NCBI RefSeq assembly: GCF_030272615.1
Contig: NC_081407.1
Span: 142,792,897 to 142,856,896, forward strand
Origin: Cryptomeria japonica
Taxonomy: Eukaryota; Streptophyta; Pinopsida; Cupressales; Cupressaceae
DNA: 64,000 nucleotides
Reading direction: 5' to 3'
The notes beneath the pieces are model-generated. The model saw only the letters and a list, made by a program, of their open reading frames with translations. It was not told where the DNA came from and searched no databases. A program made the translations under genes and the position numbers. Shown here piece after piece: positions 35,201 through 45,419 of this stretch (positions within the stretch are counted from its first letter, which is position 1; each line of letters opens with the position of its first letter).

Positions 35201-35845
35201 AACTTGACAAAGTGCCCAATACATCCCTTTAGCCCTCAGGGTAAACATACTTAATGAGAATGGCTCTTGCGTGTTGGGTCCTACAACTGCTAACCCTCCT
35301 ATTTTCAGAAAAAGTTCCTTGAGAGGTCCATTCCTAAGATGACTCCTTTGTGCACTATAAACTTGGGCTAATGCTGTGAAATTTATGGGTTCCAGGAAAT
35401 TTGTGAACTCATTAAGTCCAAATGCTGTCCTAAATTCCTCAGCATTAATTTCCACAAGGGTTTTCCCATTTACATCCCGGATGCATCTTGTTACTAGATC
35501 ATAATTTAATGCCATTTGGGTTAGCAGGTCTGTATCCATGAATACCCCTGGGACTACTAACTTCCCAACATCTAGTTCCTAGATACTGTTTTGAGGAGCA
35601 GGAGAATTTCTCATTCCAAATCCGACTTTAAACAACCCCAAACCGGACAGCCCAACCTGTGGGTCTCTCAGCCAATTACCTTTGTCATACAATCCTTCTC
35701 CTATTTTCAGACGGGAAGCCCTGGGCACTAACTCCTTGGCCTTTGATGCCTGATTGGTTGATAACGTCAACTGTTCTAAAAAATCATCACATACGCTTCT
35801 TTCTAAATAGTTAACCTTGTCCGAAAATTCCCGTTTAGGAGCCAT
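32202..35845 (-). pseudogene. LTR-encoded protein of unknown function (copy E, 3' LTR)
   Basis: About 1,210 codons run from ATG 35845 (MAPKREFSDKVNYLERSVC) to 32202. Motifs in order: GKLVVP, YDLVTRCIRDVNGKTLV followed by FGL, QVLGED, FDYASFIVDA, PVQLW, HNWGDMY, EILRQIGG, a Lys-rich nuclear-signal-like SPKRQRVGKE, and AGVLILPEWDIADAL. A coiled coil (EAKEKEALQIKLETVLKAY) and a Pro/Ser linker follow, then a second helical region ending EQIVEAEKSS. Lesions are a Trp-to-stop at 35579, +1 A insertions near 35010 and 34695, a stop near 33027, and a stop at about 33573 shared with copy F. The N-terminus differs from the plus-strand family but the core is clearly homologous. Confidence 0.8.
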
Positions 35846-36479
35846 TTTGAAAATGCAACAAAACGAATATCACTCTTAAACAGTCTTGCAACAAAAGAAT
35901 TATCTTACTTAGAAACACCACACAAGAATTGCTACAAAATATGAGAGAACCTGATCTTTGCTTGAAGGAATTTCTTTTTCTGCAACTGAACCGTCTTGCT
36001 CTGAATATGAAGGAAATAACTCTGCGTCTGCTCTTCTGCAAAATCTTTTAAAAGATATCTTCACTTGGTAGTTAGGAAATCAAATATTTGTACTCAGGGC
36101 CTTAACTGTAACATTGATTCCGCATGCTCCGGCCGTCCCTTCGAAATTGACTTCATACGAGAATTCATATTTTTCGCTCCACCGGGACACAACATTCTTG
36201 CAAGTGTTCCATTTTGCTCTTTCGCAACTTCACGAAGCATAACCATCGGGCAGCTTGGTCCTGCGAAATAGCGCCAACCATTCGATCAAAAGAAACTTGA
36301 TTGAACATTAGATTAACTGACGGCTTTAGCCTTTTTCTGGGTCCCACTTTTTATTAGCTGCATAATACCACGTGGCATCGAATCATTGGCCTTAAAATTC
36401 CCTTCACATTCTATTTGATACTGGCCGCGTGTCTTTTTTAACACCGACGTTTCCACCTTGGCGGGCCCACACTTTCTTC

Positions 36480-37020
36480 TTTGACCACGTGTCATCATGA
36501 CACGTGGACGGTTCTTTTTCATTCTCACTATTTCGCGGGCATAAGGAGTGAGCACTTAACCCTTGCGAAATAGCGCCAACCGTTGGATCATCTATGGAGT
36601 TGATCGGCATTTAATCCTCCGAGAAGGCTCTCAGGAATGGTGGGCCCACTGACTTGTCACAAACACCTAGCACCCAGTCACCTGCGGAGCTGACTTGTCA
36701 CGAACACCTGGCACCCAGTCACCTGCGGAGCTGACTTGTCACGAACACCTGGCACCCAGTCACCTGCGGAGCTGACTTGTCACTCTGTCATTCGCCAGAA
36801 AGAAACCACGGGGGCCCCACTTTCATCTCAACAGCCCTATAGTCCAGGTCATCATCATGACACGTGGACGGTTCTTGTTCATTCTCTCTATTTCACAGGC
36901 ATAAGGAGTGAGCACTTAACCCTTGTGAAATAGCGCCAGCCGTTGGATCATCTCTGGAGTTGATCGACATTTAATCCTCCGAGAAGGCTCTCAGGAATGG
37001 TGGGCCCGCTGACTTTAGAA
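36480..37020 (-). promoter_or_regulatory. Repeated G-box modules and 41-bp tandem repeats upstream of copy E
   Basis: A module of about 160 bp occurs twice (about 36491-36652 and 36851-37015). Each copy has CATGACACGTGGACGG (a CACGTG G-box), TATTTCGCGGGCATAAGG or a variant, GCGAAATAGCGCCA or a variant, and CTCCGAGAAGGC. Between them a 41-bp unit (CTGACTTGTCACGAACACCT...) is repeated three times at 36649-36771 plus a partial unit. The block lies 0.6-1.2 kb upstream of the ATG in element sense, as promoter elements would. The activity is inferred. Confidence 0.55.
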
Positions 37021-37313
37021 GAAAAATACACAAGGCAAAAATTTTCAATTAACCAACATAACCCGCCTAGGTAAACAACAAGGGGGAACACATCTTACGA
37101 CCCCACGACCCATCACTTAAGTGAATAAAGCAACGACAGATTAGAAACCAGAGGGTTTAAAACAAAAAGATAGGATCTTAAAATCAAAAAACCCTTAAAC
37201 CTTTAAAGGCTAGAATGAAGCTGAAGCACTTGGAACTACACCCTATTCGAAAATTCCAACAAACTATAGCCAATTATGGGAAAAGAAAAACCCAATTTTA
37301 ATCAGTGATAATA

Positions 37314-37335
37314 GCGACTCTGACTGGGGATAGTT
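37314..37335 (-). other. Inverted PBS-like sequence before the 3' LTR
   Basis: In element sense the 20 bases before the 3' LTR read TATCCCCAGTCAGAGTCGCT. This is nearly the reverse complement of the element's own PBS region (44461-44480) and extends a few bases past it. The expected polypurine tract is absent. The other gypsy element has a comparable sequence at 56740-56756. Confidence 0.7.
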
Positions 37336-37460
37336 GATTCTGAGATCAACACAAGAAAATTCAGAAACTCTGGAGAAACAGACCAAAACACAGAGCAAAA
37401 CCAGAAAAGCAGGAAAGAAAACAAAATATGTACAAACAAAGGACCTACCGTGCATGGACA
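37336..37460 (-). other. Short 3' untranslated segment of the minus-strand gypsy
   Basis: No frame and no purine tract are visible between the integrase stop and the inverted PBS. In element sense it is pyrimidine-rich in places. Confidence 0.5.
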
Positions 37461-38660
37461 TTACGAGAAATAATGCTTCAGGAATTGTCCATGCACTGGA
37501 AATTCCTGCATTTCATCATTCATATTCTTCAAGAAATATGAATCCTTACCGTTCAGGTCACAAACCACAAAAGGGCCAATCCATAGTGATTCAAATTTTT
37601 TATGCTTTCCTTTATCTTGTCCTTTTGCATTCCACTGAAGAACCATGTCATCAATTTGAAACTTCCTTAGTGATGTCCTTTTATCAAAAAGATACTTTGA
37701 CTGCAACTGGCTCTTCTGATTTTTCTTATGGGCAGAAGTCCTAAGCTCCTCCATTTCTACAATTTGGATCATTCTGTTTTCCATTGGTTCAGATATTTCC
37801 ATGTCCTCATCCTGCAAGAACTTATACACTGGAAGAAGGTTATTTACCGGTAGTCTGGCTTGGGTTCCATAAACCAACTCAAAAGGTGACATTCCAATGG
37901 ATTTTTTAACTGTTATTCTGTCCGCCCACAGAGCTAACTTCAATTTTTGATCCCAAGATCTTTTATTCTCCTTTAGGATTTTCTTGATGATATTCAACAG
38001 GCTTTTATTGCTGGATTCTGCTTGTCCATTTCCCTTGGGGTGATAAGGTGATGAGTATGACATGAGTATACCGTGACTATTGCAAAAGCCTACAAATTCT
38101 TCTGATCTGAAACACATAGCATTATCCATTACCAATTTTGCAGGTGTTCCAAATCTAGTCACAATATTATCCATCAGGAAATCAATTACAATTTTACTAG
38201 TAGCTCTTCTTGTAGGGATGGCTTCTATCCATTTGGTGAAATAATCAGTGGCCACTATGATCCATCCATGACCTCTCCCTAACTTCTCAACAATTTCTCC
38301 AATAAAATCAATGCCCCACTGGACAAAAGGAGCTTCTACAGAGATTGGATTTAGGGGTAAGGCTCCTTCATACTTGAGCTTGGAGGAAAATCTTTGACAT
38401 GGATCACATCTCTGCACATATGCATAGGTATCTTTAAATAAGGTGGGCCAATAATACCCAGCTCGTATTATCTTACCAGCAGTAGTCTTAGCAGAATAGT
38501 GACCTCCACATACTCCATCATGCATTTCAATCAATACCTGTTTAGCTTGAAATTCATCCAAACGCATTAGTAACTCTCCATCTCTTTTTCTCCAGAAAAG
38601 ATCACCCTGAATGAGCACATACTTTTGGGACTTAAGTTTCAAAGTTCTTTTCTGATTGTA
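37461..38660 (-). pseudogene. int: Integrase of the minus-strand gypsy
   Basis: Integrase inserts the cDNA into the chromosome. The segment lies in a 514-residue open stretch starting 39005. Its zinc domain has H162, H169, C200 and C203 (HDGVCGGH...CDPC). The catalytic triad is D233 (GIDFIG), D294 (LVMDNAM) and E330 (GQAESSNK), with the canonical 35-residue spacing between the second Asp and Glu. A C-terminal GPFVV-type domain ends near residue 514. The domain itself is open and looks intact, but it can be made only as part of the polyprotein, which carries upstream stops. It reads in the same frame as RT and protease. Confidence 0.93.
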
Positions 38661-38699
38661 TGTCATTCCTTCTGGGAGTATATCACCTCTCAAAACTTG

Positions 38700-40190
38700 G
38701 ATTATATCTGTGTACCAGGGTTGCCTCTCAATACTAGTGACCAAAACATCTCCAATCTCAACATTGTGTATTTCTACATTCATGAGCTTAGCCAAGCCTA
38801 GACCTCTCACCAATTTGGTGATCTTTATCTCCAAGTTGAACTCCTGAATTCTATTAATCCATCTGCATCTCTTTCCAGTAACCTCAGACTGAGACAAAAT
38901 ATCTTTAACTGCGGCATGTGGGACATAGGCAATAATGTTTGCATTTACTAAATATGGCCTGAAAGACTTAACCGCTTTAACTATGGCATAAGCTTGTTTC
39001 TCCATGGTTTCATATTTTAGTTCTGCTGCCTATAAAGATTTACTGTAGAATGCTATGGGATGTTCATATCCTTCATTGTCCTTTTGTAGTAATACTGCAG
39101 CCACCATGTGATATGAAGCAAAAGAAAACAGGGAAAAAGACTTACTATAATCAGGGGACTTCAACACTGGTGCCTCCTGGATTGCCCTCTTAATCTCATC
39201 AAAAACTTTTGAAGCTTCTTGATCCCAATGAAACTTTGTGTCTTTCTTAAGCAATTTGACAATAGGCTTCACTATCTCTGTGAAGTTTGCAATGAACCTC
39301 CTGACAAAATTTACTTTGCCTAAAAAGGATTGGATACCTTTCACATTTTTAGGTTCAGACACCTTATTGATTGCTTCAATTCTCTCAGGGTCTATTCTTA
39401 CCCCTTCCTTATAAACTATGTGTCCCAATAACTTTCCTTCAGTGACCCCAAAATGACATTTCTTGGGATTCAGTGACACACCAAATTCCAGGGCTTTATC
39501 GAACACCTTTTCTATATGCCCACAATGATCATCAGCTTTCTTTGAAAAACAAGTTAAATCATCTTGGTAAACCACCATGATAATATTTATGAATTCCTTA
39601 AAAGCCACATCCATAGCTCTCTGAAACGTAGCTCCTGCATTTTTTAATCCAAATGGCATTCTCACATATACATAGGTTCCCCATGGAGTAGTGAAAGCTG
39701 TTTTAAACTGTTCAGACTCCTTTACCAACACTTGATTATATCCTAAGAAGCCATCCATCATGGATAAAAGATCACAACCTGTCACTCTTTGTAGCATTGC
39801 TTCCATATTTGGGGATGAATAATTATCTTTTAGGGAATCAACATTCAGATTCTTAAAATCTACACACAATCTAATGTCTCCATTCTTCTTCCTTATTGGG
39901 ACCAAATTGGAGACCCATGAAGAATGCCTTATTGGTTTGATAATTCCCCCTTCTCTCAATTTGGTCAACTCTTGTTGCATTTTTGTTTCTAATAAGGGGT
40001 TGATAGGTCTCTATTTCTGTCTGAAAGGCTTAGCATCTGGAAGTAAAGGAACTTCATGCTGGAAAAGATCTTGTCTATATGCCTTTAGGTCTTCATAAGA
40101 CCAAGCAAAGACATGCTTATACCTTTTCAATAAATTGATAAGGTTAATCCTAACATGAGGGGGTAATTTCTTTCCGATATATACCAGCTT
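38700..40190 (-). pseudogene. pol: Reverse transcriptase and degenerate gypsy RNase H
   Basis: RT begins after stops at about 40200 and 40014. It shows IIKPIRHSSWVSNLVPIRKK, RLCVDFKNLN, MPFGLKNAGATFQRAMD and the catalytic box VVYQDDL at about 39560-39580, where most gypsy elements have Y[LVM]DD. The adjoining RNase H reads LFSFASYH where the family has a DAS-type catalytic motif, so its first Asp is lost. AFYSKSL and EKQAYAIVKAV follow after a stop at 39030. The frame is shared with gag and integrase. The lost Asp also occurs in the plus-strand element, so it predates their split and the domain is probably structural. Confidence 0.9.
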
Positions 40191-40199
40191 AGGAAATGA

Positions 40200-43100
40200 T
40201 TATGTCCCCAAGTTTACTTCTTCTAACTCTTCTAACTTAGTGGTAGATTGCTGGTGTAAATGACTATCATTGTAACTAAACATGCTCTCCAACTCCACCA
40301 ACCCTTTAGGTATCTCATTGGTTTCCAACTGGACAACATCATTTCCGAATACTATCTCTCTATTATCTACCACTTCCACCAATGCATTGCAATCAATCTT
40401 TTGTCCATCATAATCATCAACACATTGGATAAACCTAAGAATGTCTTCATCATCAGCAAAAACTTGCCAATTGTACACATTATCAGGGATAGCAGGTCTA
40501 GATTTTATCTCCATAGTGGAAATACCGGTTAGTGTTGCATCATCATTTTTCAAAGCAAAATTAGCTAGGAAATCTGCCATAATATTTTTGGTTCGCTCTA
40601 TCCAATTAATAGAAAATGCATCAAAATGCTCAACAACATCCCAAACAGCATGCTTATATTGCTTCAATTTATCATTCTTGGATGCATATTTAGATCTCAC
40701 CCGAGAGACAATCAATTCTGAATATCCCATTACTTTCAACAGTTGGATTCCATGCCTTTTTGCAACCTCAAGTCCTAGTAACATGGCTTCATACTCTGCA
40801 GTATTATTTGTGCATTGGAATGCTAATAAGAATGAGTACTTAAAAGTTATACCTGACGGGGACACAAAAAGAACCCCTGCTCCAAATCCTTCCTTGGAGC
40901 AAGCTCCATCAAAATACATCTGCCACAACCCATACTGCTGTGCTTGTAACTCAACTACAATTGGGTCAGTATTCTTCAATTGAGGTGAGATTGGTTGAAG
41001 TCTGAAGTTATCTAGATCTACATCAATCATACAATTAAGCATATTAGGGTCCACATTTTCAATTACCTTAGGAGCTCGCGGCTCTCTGTATAGTTTGACC
41101 TGGTTACCACCAATAGGGATAGTAGCATAAGATAAGTCCAGTTGAACATTTCCCCCTACTGCTGCTACCCACTGCCTGGACAGTAACATACCATAGTGAG
41201 GTTTAGTATCAGTAACAATAACATCCATTTTGTAAGTGGCTTCAGGAAATGCTGCTATTTTTACTTCTACATCTCTCATTGTACCTATCATAGGCACTTC
41301 TCTATTATCCATGGCGTAACATTTCCCATACACAGTGGTTTCTGATAACCCCAATTCTTTCATAACACCATAAGGCATTACATTAGCAGTAGCTCCTGAG
41401 TCTATCATGCAGTTTTTAATCAACCGATTATTGACTAACAAAGTAACATAGAAGGGATCTACCTGAGAAGGCTCCTGAGTGATAGTGCTTCCAACATAGA
41501 CTTCTGGGGTTTGGAACTCTTGATCCTTTCCAACTTTAGCTAAACCAGTGGGTAATACTATGTCACTATCAGATATACTAGAGAATAAAGACAAAGCTGC
41601 ATCCTTATGTTCTTTAATCTTTAGCAATTCTATTAATGGTACAGTGACTTTCATTTGAGTTAAAGCTTGAGCCATATCAAATGTAGAATTATTACATTTT
41701 TTAGTATTAACCTTAACCTTTTCTGTTTTGAATTGGCTTACCTTCTTCACTGTCTCTGCTCTTGGTACATCACCAACATTTTGGTCATCTATGCCTTTAG
41801 GTAAATCTTTAATTGGTTCGTCTTTTTCTTGACTGACCTTGGGAATAGTAGAAGCACTACTTGATGCCCCCTTTTTAGTGACTTCTTTTACAAACATAGA
41901 CCCTAGCTCACCCTGATCAGTATCTCTCTTGGTGCTTCTCAGATTATAGTTGTGTTTTGCTTTGGCAATTGCAGCCTTAGTGAGATTTCTAACTTCTTCT
42001 TCACTAGGCCTCCTAAGATGAACTTCTTCATCTTCAATTGTTACCACATTCAATGTGGGATGCCAACCTAAGGCTAAATGTCCTTGCACTAACCTTTCAA
42101 TGTCCAACACATCACTGTATTCACTTTGCATAGATTCCTCATCACTTTCTACAATAATTTCAAACATATTAATGTCAGGCTCTGTTTCTGATCTCATAGA
42201 TTCTTCCAAAGCTTGAGCCACTGCACACTGATGAGGAGAATGTGGTCCATCACAAGCAATGCACCAAGGAGTATTTTCTATATTATTAACAGCTTTCCCT
42301 TTCAAAGGATTCGGTGTGTCTTGACTTTGGGCAATTTTGGGCTTCTCTATTTGGGGTTTACCATCTTTCCAATTTGTATTGTATGGCATATCATGTAACC
42401 TAGGAGGTCTATCTTGAAAATTATAATGGGGCTTATCGTTTTTGCTAACCTTGGCAGTCAAATCTTTCATAGTAGTAACCGGTTTCTCCATTTTATCATC
42501 CTCTTTAGCAACTTTGTTAGGTTGCTGTTTGGTTTCATGCCATAATCTACCATCTGTCCTTTTGCCTAATTGTCCAGATGCTTTTCTATTGCTTTCTACA
42601 TTTATAGCAATTCTAAAAGCATCCCTCAATTTATGAGGATTTTTATCTCTCAAAATATAGGCCATTTTGGAGTCAAATGCATTGTAGTATGTATTAAGAC
42701 ACATGTTATCATCTAGCCTCATCACTTGATACAACCTGTGCATAGCTTTCTGGAATCTGGCATTGAAATCAGTGACTATTTCATTTTTAGATTTTCTAAT
42801 ATTATTGAACTCATTCAGCATGAAACTCACATTAGTCTTGTCACCATACTGTTCTTGAAAACAATTTTTAAAATCATCCCATGAACCTATGCTATTTACT
42901 GGAAGACCTCTCTACCAATCTCTTGCATCATCAACGAGAGATTGAACAAATAGCTTCATAATAACATCTTCATCTGCTATCTCATAATCATTTATTAAAT
43001 CCCCAAAAGACTTTAGATGTTCCTCAACACTAATTGCATTGTTCTCGGCAAACTTATGGAGCTTGTCTCTTAGCTCAGTAGGAACATGATTTGGATATCC

Positions 43101-43472
43101 TGGGATCCCATCAAAAAACAATTGCCTATATTGTTCTAGATTGATTGGCCTTCTTTGAAATGGGGCTATAGCACTATTATTTCCCATGGTCATTTTAGCT
43201 TTTGGAATTGGAGATTGAGGCGCTTGGGTGTATTGTTTATTCGAGGGTATTTGACTTACTAAGGCAATATTAGCATGTACTGCAGGTTCAGTATTGACCT
43301 GAGGAAAAGAAATGTGTTGGGGATTAGACTTGCTGAGATCTTCCGATGGGAATGTAATAGGGGGAGCCTTTAAGTAATTAATCTTTCTTTTAACTTCCTG
43401 ATTCACTGCTTCTAACTCAGCCTTTTCTAGTTCCATTTGGAGGTCTTCTTTTTCCTTCCTCATCCTTTCCAT
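40200..43472 (-). pseudogene. gag-pol: gag C-terminus, protease and extra RNase H of the minus-strand gypsy
   Basis: An 876-codon open stretch (42830-40200) follows a stop at 42912. It holds a gag capsid segment (DFNARFQKAMHRL) and a zinc knuckle CIACDGPHSPHQC (CX2CX3HX4C, near 42250). The aspartic protease has its active site IDSGATANVM near 41400 and GMLLSRQW downstream. Next is a full RNase H domain with YFDGACS (near 40915), TAEYEAMLLG (near 40795), VMGYSEL (near 40725, Tyr where Asp is expected) and NIMADFLA (near 40570). Placement of RNase H before RT is unusual. In the plus-strand element the third site is still GDSEL, so the Tyr is a recent lesion. Confidence 0.88.
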
Positions 43473-43615
43473 CTCTCTCTCATGCGCTAGAATCCTATGA
43501 GAAATCCCTTTTGCAGTTTTAGATTCTACTTCATCATCTAGCCATTTTTGTTTTCCTTTGTCTAAATTGGCTTTAGGAAGCTGGGAGTCATTAGATACTT
43601 CCCTAATTGGCTGGG

Positions 43616-44287
43616 CTACTGACTTAGAAGCTGTCTAGTCTTAGGGATTAGGATCTCCCTAATCACTGGGCCTTCCTCGTCACTTTTTTCTTTTTCCTTA
43701 GCAAGCACTTCAAGATCATCTATCTGTCTAAGGAGCCTATCTCTTTCCATTAATTTGGCTTTAACTTCCTTTTCCTTATTTGCCTCCTTTTGGGCTCTTA
43801 GGGAGATTAAATGATGGACTCTTTTGTTTAAATCTTCAATCTCTAGAGACATCTTATCTTCATTAGGGTAGTTTTCTTCAGAGTCTGATGCATTAACTTG
43901 ATCTATGTCAATTAGACTGATGTTCCCATCTATTGTCCTAGGCACTGAGTGCCTAATTGCATTTGGGCTGGTTCTATCTTTTGCAGAAATACTAGCATGA
44001 GATAGATCTTGATTTAAAATAGGGGCATCATCAATATTTCCAAACAATCCTGAATGGAAACCTAAAATATCATGCTCTGAATCTCTAGAAGATGAATTTG
44101 ACTTTGCATAAATAGGTCGATCAGGCATCTTACTAGTATTATTGTTTTTCTGCACCCACGTAGCATTTGATGGCTCATACATCACAGATCTCTTCTGGCC
44201 TCTTCGTGACTGTTCTGGCAGACCTTCTTGCAAGGTTTCACGAGGATGTTTCTTCATGAATGATCTTGTGTTCTTGTTTCCTTGCAT
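43616..44287 (-). pseudogene. gag: gag N-terminus of the minus-strand gypsy
   Basis: A 223-residue frame starts at ATG 44287, about 170 bp after the PBS. It is hydrophilic with a coiled coil near its end (NKRVHHLISLRAQKEANKEK). A small indel near 43616-43635 shifts it out of frame with 43472-40200, where the coiled coil continues (REMERMRKEKEDLQMELEKA). The role is RNA packaging and particle assembly by position; no specific domain is recognised here. Confidence 0.7.
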
Positions 44288-44460
44288 CTCGCTTGTCTTC
44301 TTTTTAGAAAAAATTGTATCTCACAAGGGACTGGTTCAATAGTAAAAGAGTCGCCACCCACAAACTATGGAAAAAATGAAAACAAGCAATCTTACCCCCA
44401 AACACAACAAATTTCTTTACAAATCTCGGCACAGAGCAGTATTTATATCTTCATTATAAC

Positions 44461-44480
44461 TCTCCCCAGCAGACTCGCCA
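44461..44480 (-). other. Primer-binding site of the minus-strand gypsy
   Basis: TGGCGAGTCTGCTGGGGAGA on the minus strand lies four bases after the 5' LTR end. It resembles the TGGCGACTC...TGGGGA sites of Tat/Ogre-type elements, for which a tRNA-Arg primer has been reported. Confidence 0.8.
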
Positions 44481-45419
44481 CTTTTGTTGTCTTCAAAATT
44501 TGATTCCCTTTAACATCCTCAAATTAATATGGTTTAAAGCTTGGTACAGAAGAGATATCAAGGATAAGGAAATTTTCAAGGCAACATATGACAAGGTTTG
44601 GATAGACCTTCTACACTTCGGGCTTCCTCGGAGCCCAGGTGGGTATACCTTTGTGAATTAAATTCACACTTTCGAACATAAACCCACAGCAAACCAGTCC
44701 AGAAAACTAGTGGATTTATTCACCTTGAAATCAACTGAAAACAAATGATAGAAATTGTACTTAATCTTAGCATTTTGAACAACAAAGAATGCAATAAACA
44801 ACTTCAGTTAATACCAGTGCTTATCCAAGGTCACAGAGTCATCTAAACTTAGATAAAACTCCTTAAACAACACATCTTTATATTACCCATCGGTTTGGTT
44901 TCTATTAATCCTTATATATGCCTGACACATATGAGAATTCAAGCATTCCAAACTAAGCTATGGTCCTCAGAATTCAAAGTTCCTCCCAAAGAAATTACTG
45001 GTATGAGTGATCTTGCGTATTTAATTTCCCTCCTAAAGAGAAAAGCTAACAAGCACTTATACTAAAATTGCCTTGCAATTCCATTCAAACGGAACAACCC
45101 TTGATTATTCAAAATGAAAACAGTAAATAAAGTCATGAATAAACTTGAAGATAACACAAAGCTTTACTCAAAACCGATGGCCTGTATATTGATATTCAGT
45201 TCAAGAAAAATTACAATAAATTCTAATTCTCCATTAAACTTAGAAAAGCTCAGATAAATTTCTGCAGCGTTTTCTTACAAAATTTTTGTGATCTCTCCTC
45301 CTCTAGTCCTGGTATCCATTTATAACAACATGGATGCACCAAGCTTCGGACCTTTCGAGGAGAGTTTGTTACAATTATTTCTTTTCAAAAATTAAGAGGT
45401 TACAAATTTTCCGCAAAAA

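Larger units (their letters stand above)
31263..37313 (-). repeat. 3' LTR of the minus-strand gypsy (6.05 kb)
   Basis: In element sense it has a 1.47-kb leader with repeated modules (35846-37313), the long frame (35845-32202), about 0.94 kb without a long frame, and the conserved LTR 3' block (31391-31430). It has three copies of a 41-bp repeat where the other LTR has two. Confidence 0.93.

Noticed and set aside
36649-36785. CRISPR-like array
   Set aside because: The 41-bp units abut directly without spacers and lie in a plant LTR promoter region.
37314-37335. A plus-strand PBS meaning that the 31263-50477 element reads left to right
   Set aside because: All gag, RT and integrase motifs are on the minus strand, and a better PBS lies at 44461-44480 in the right place for that direction.
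40441-40983. 180-codon plus-strand frame opposite the extra RNase H
   Set aside because: Shadow of the minus-strand RNase H coding sequence.
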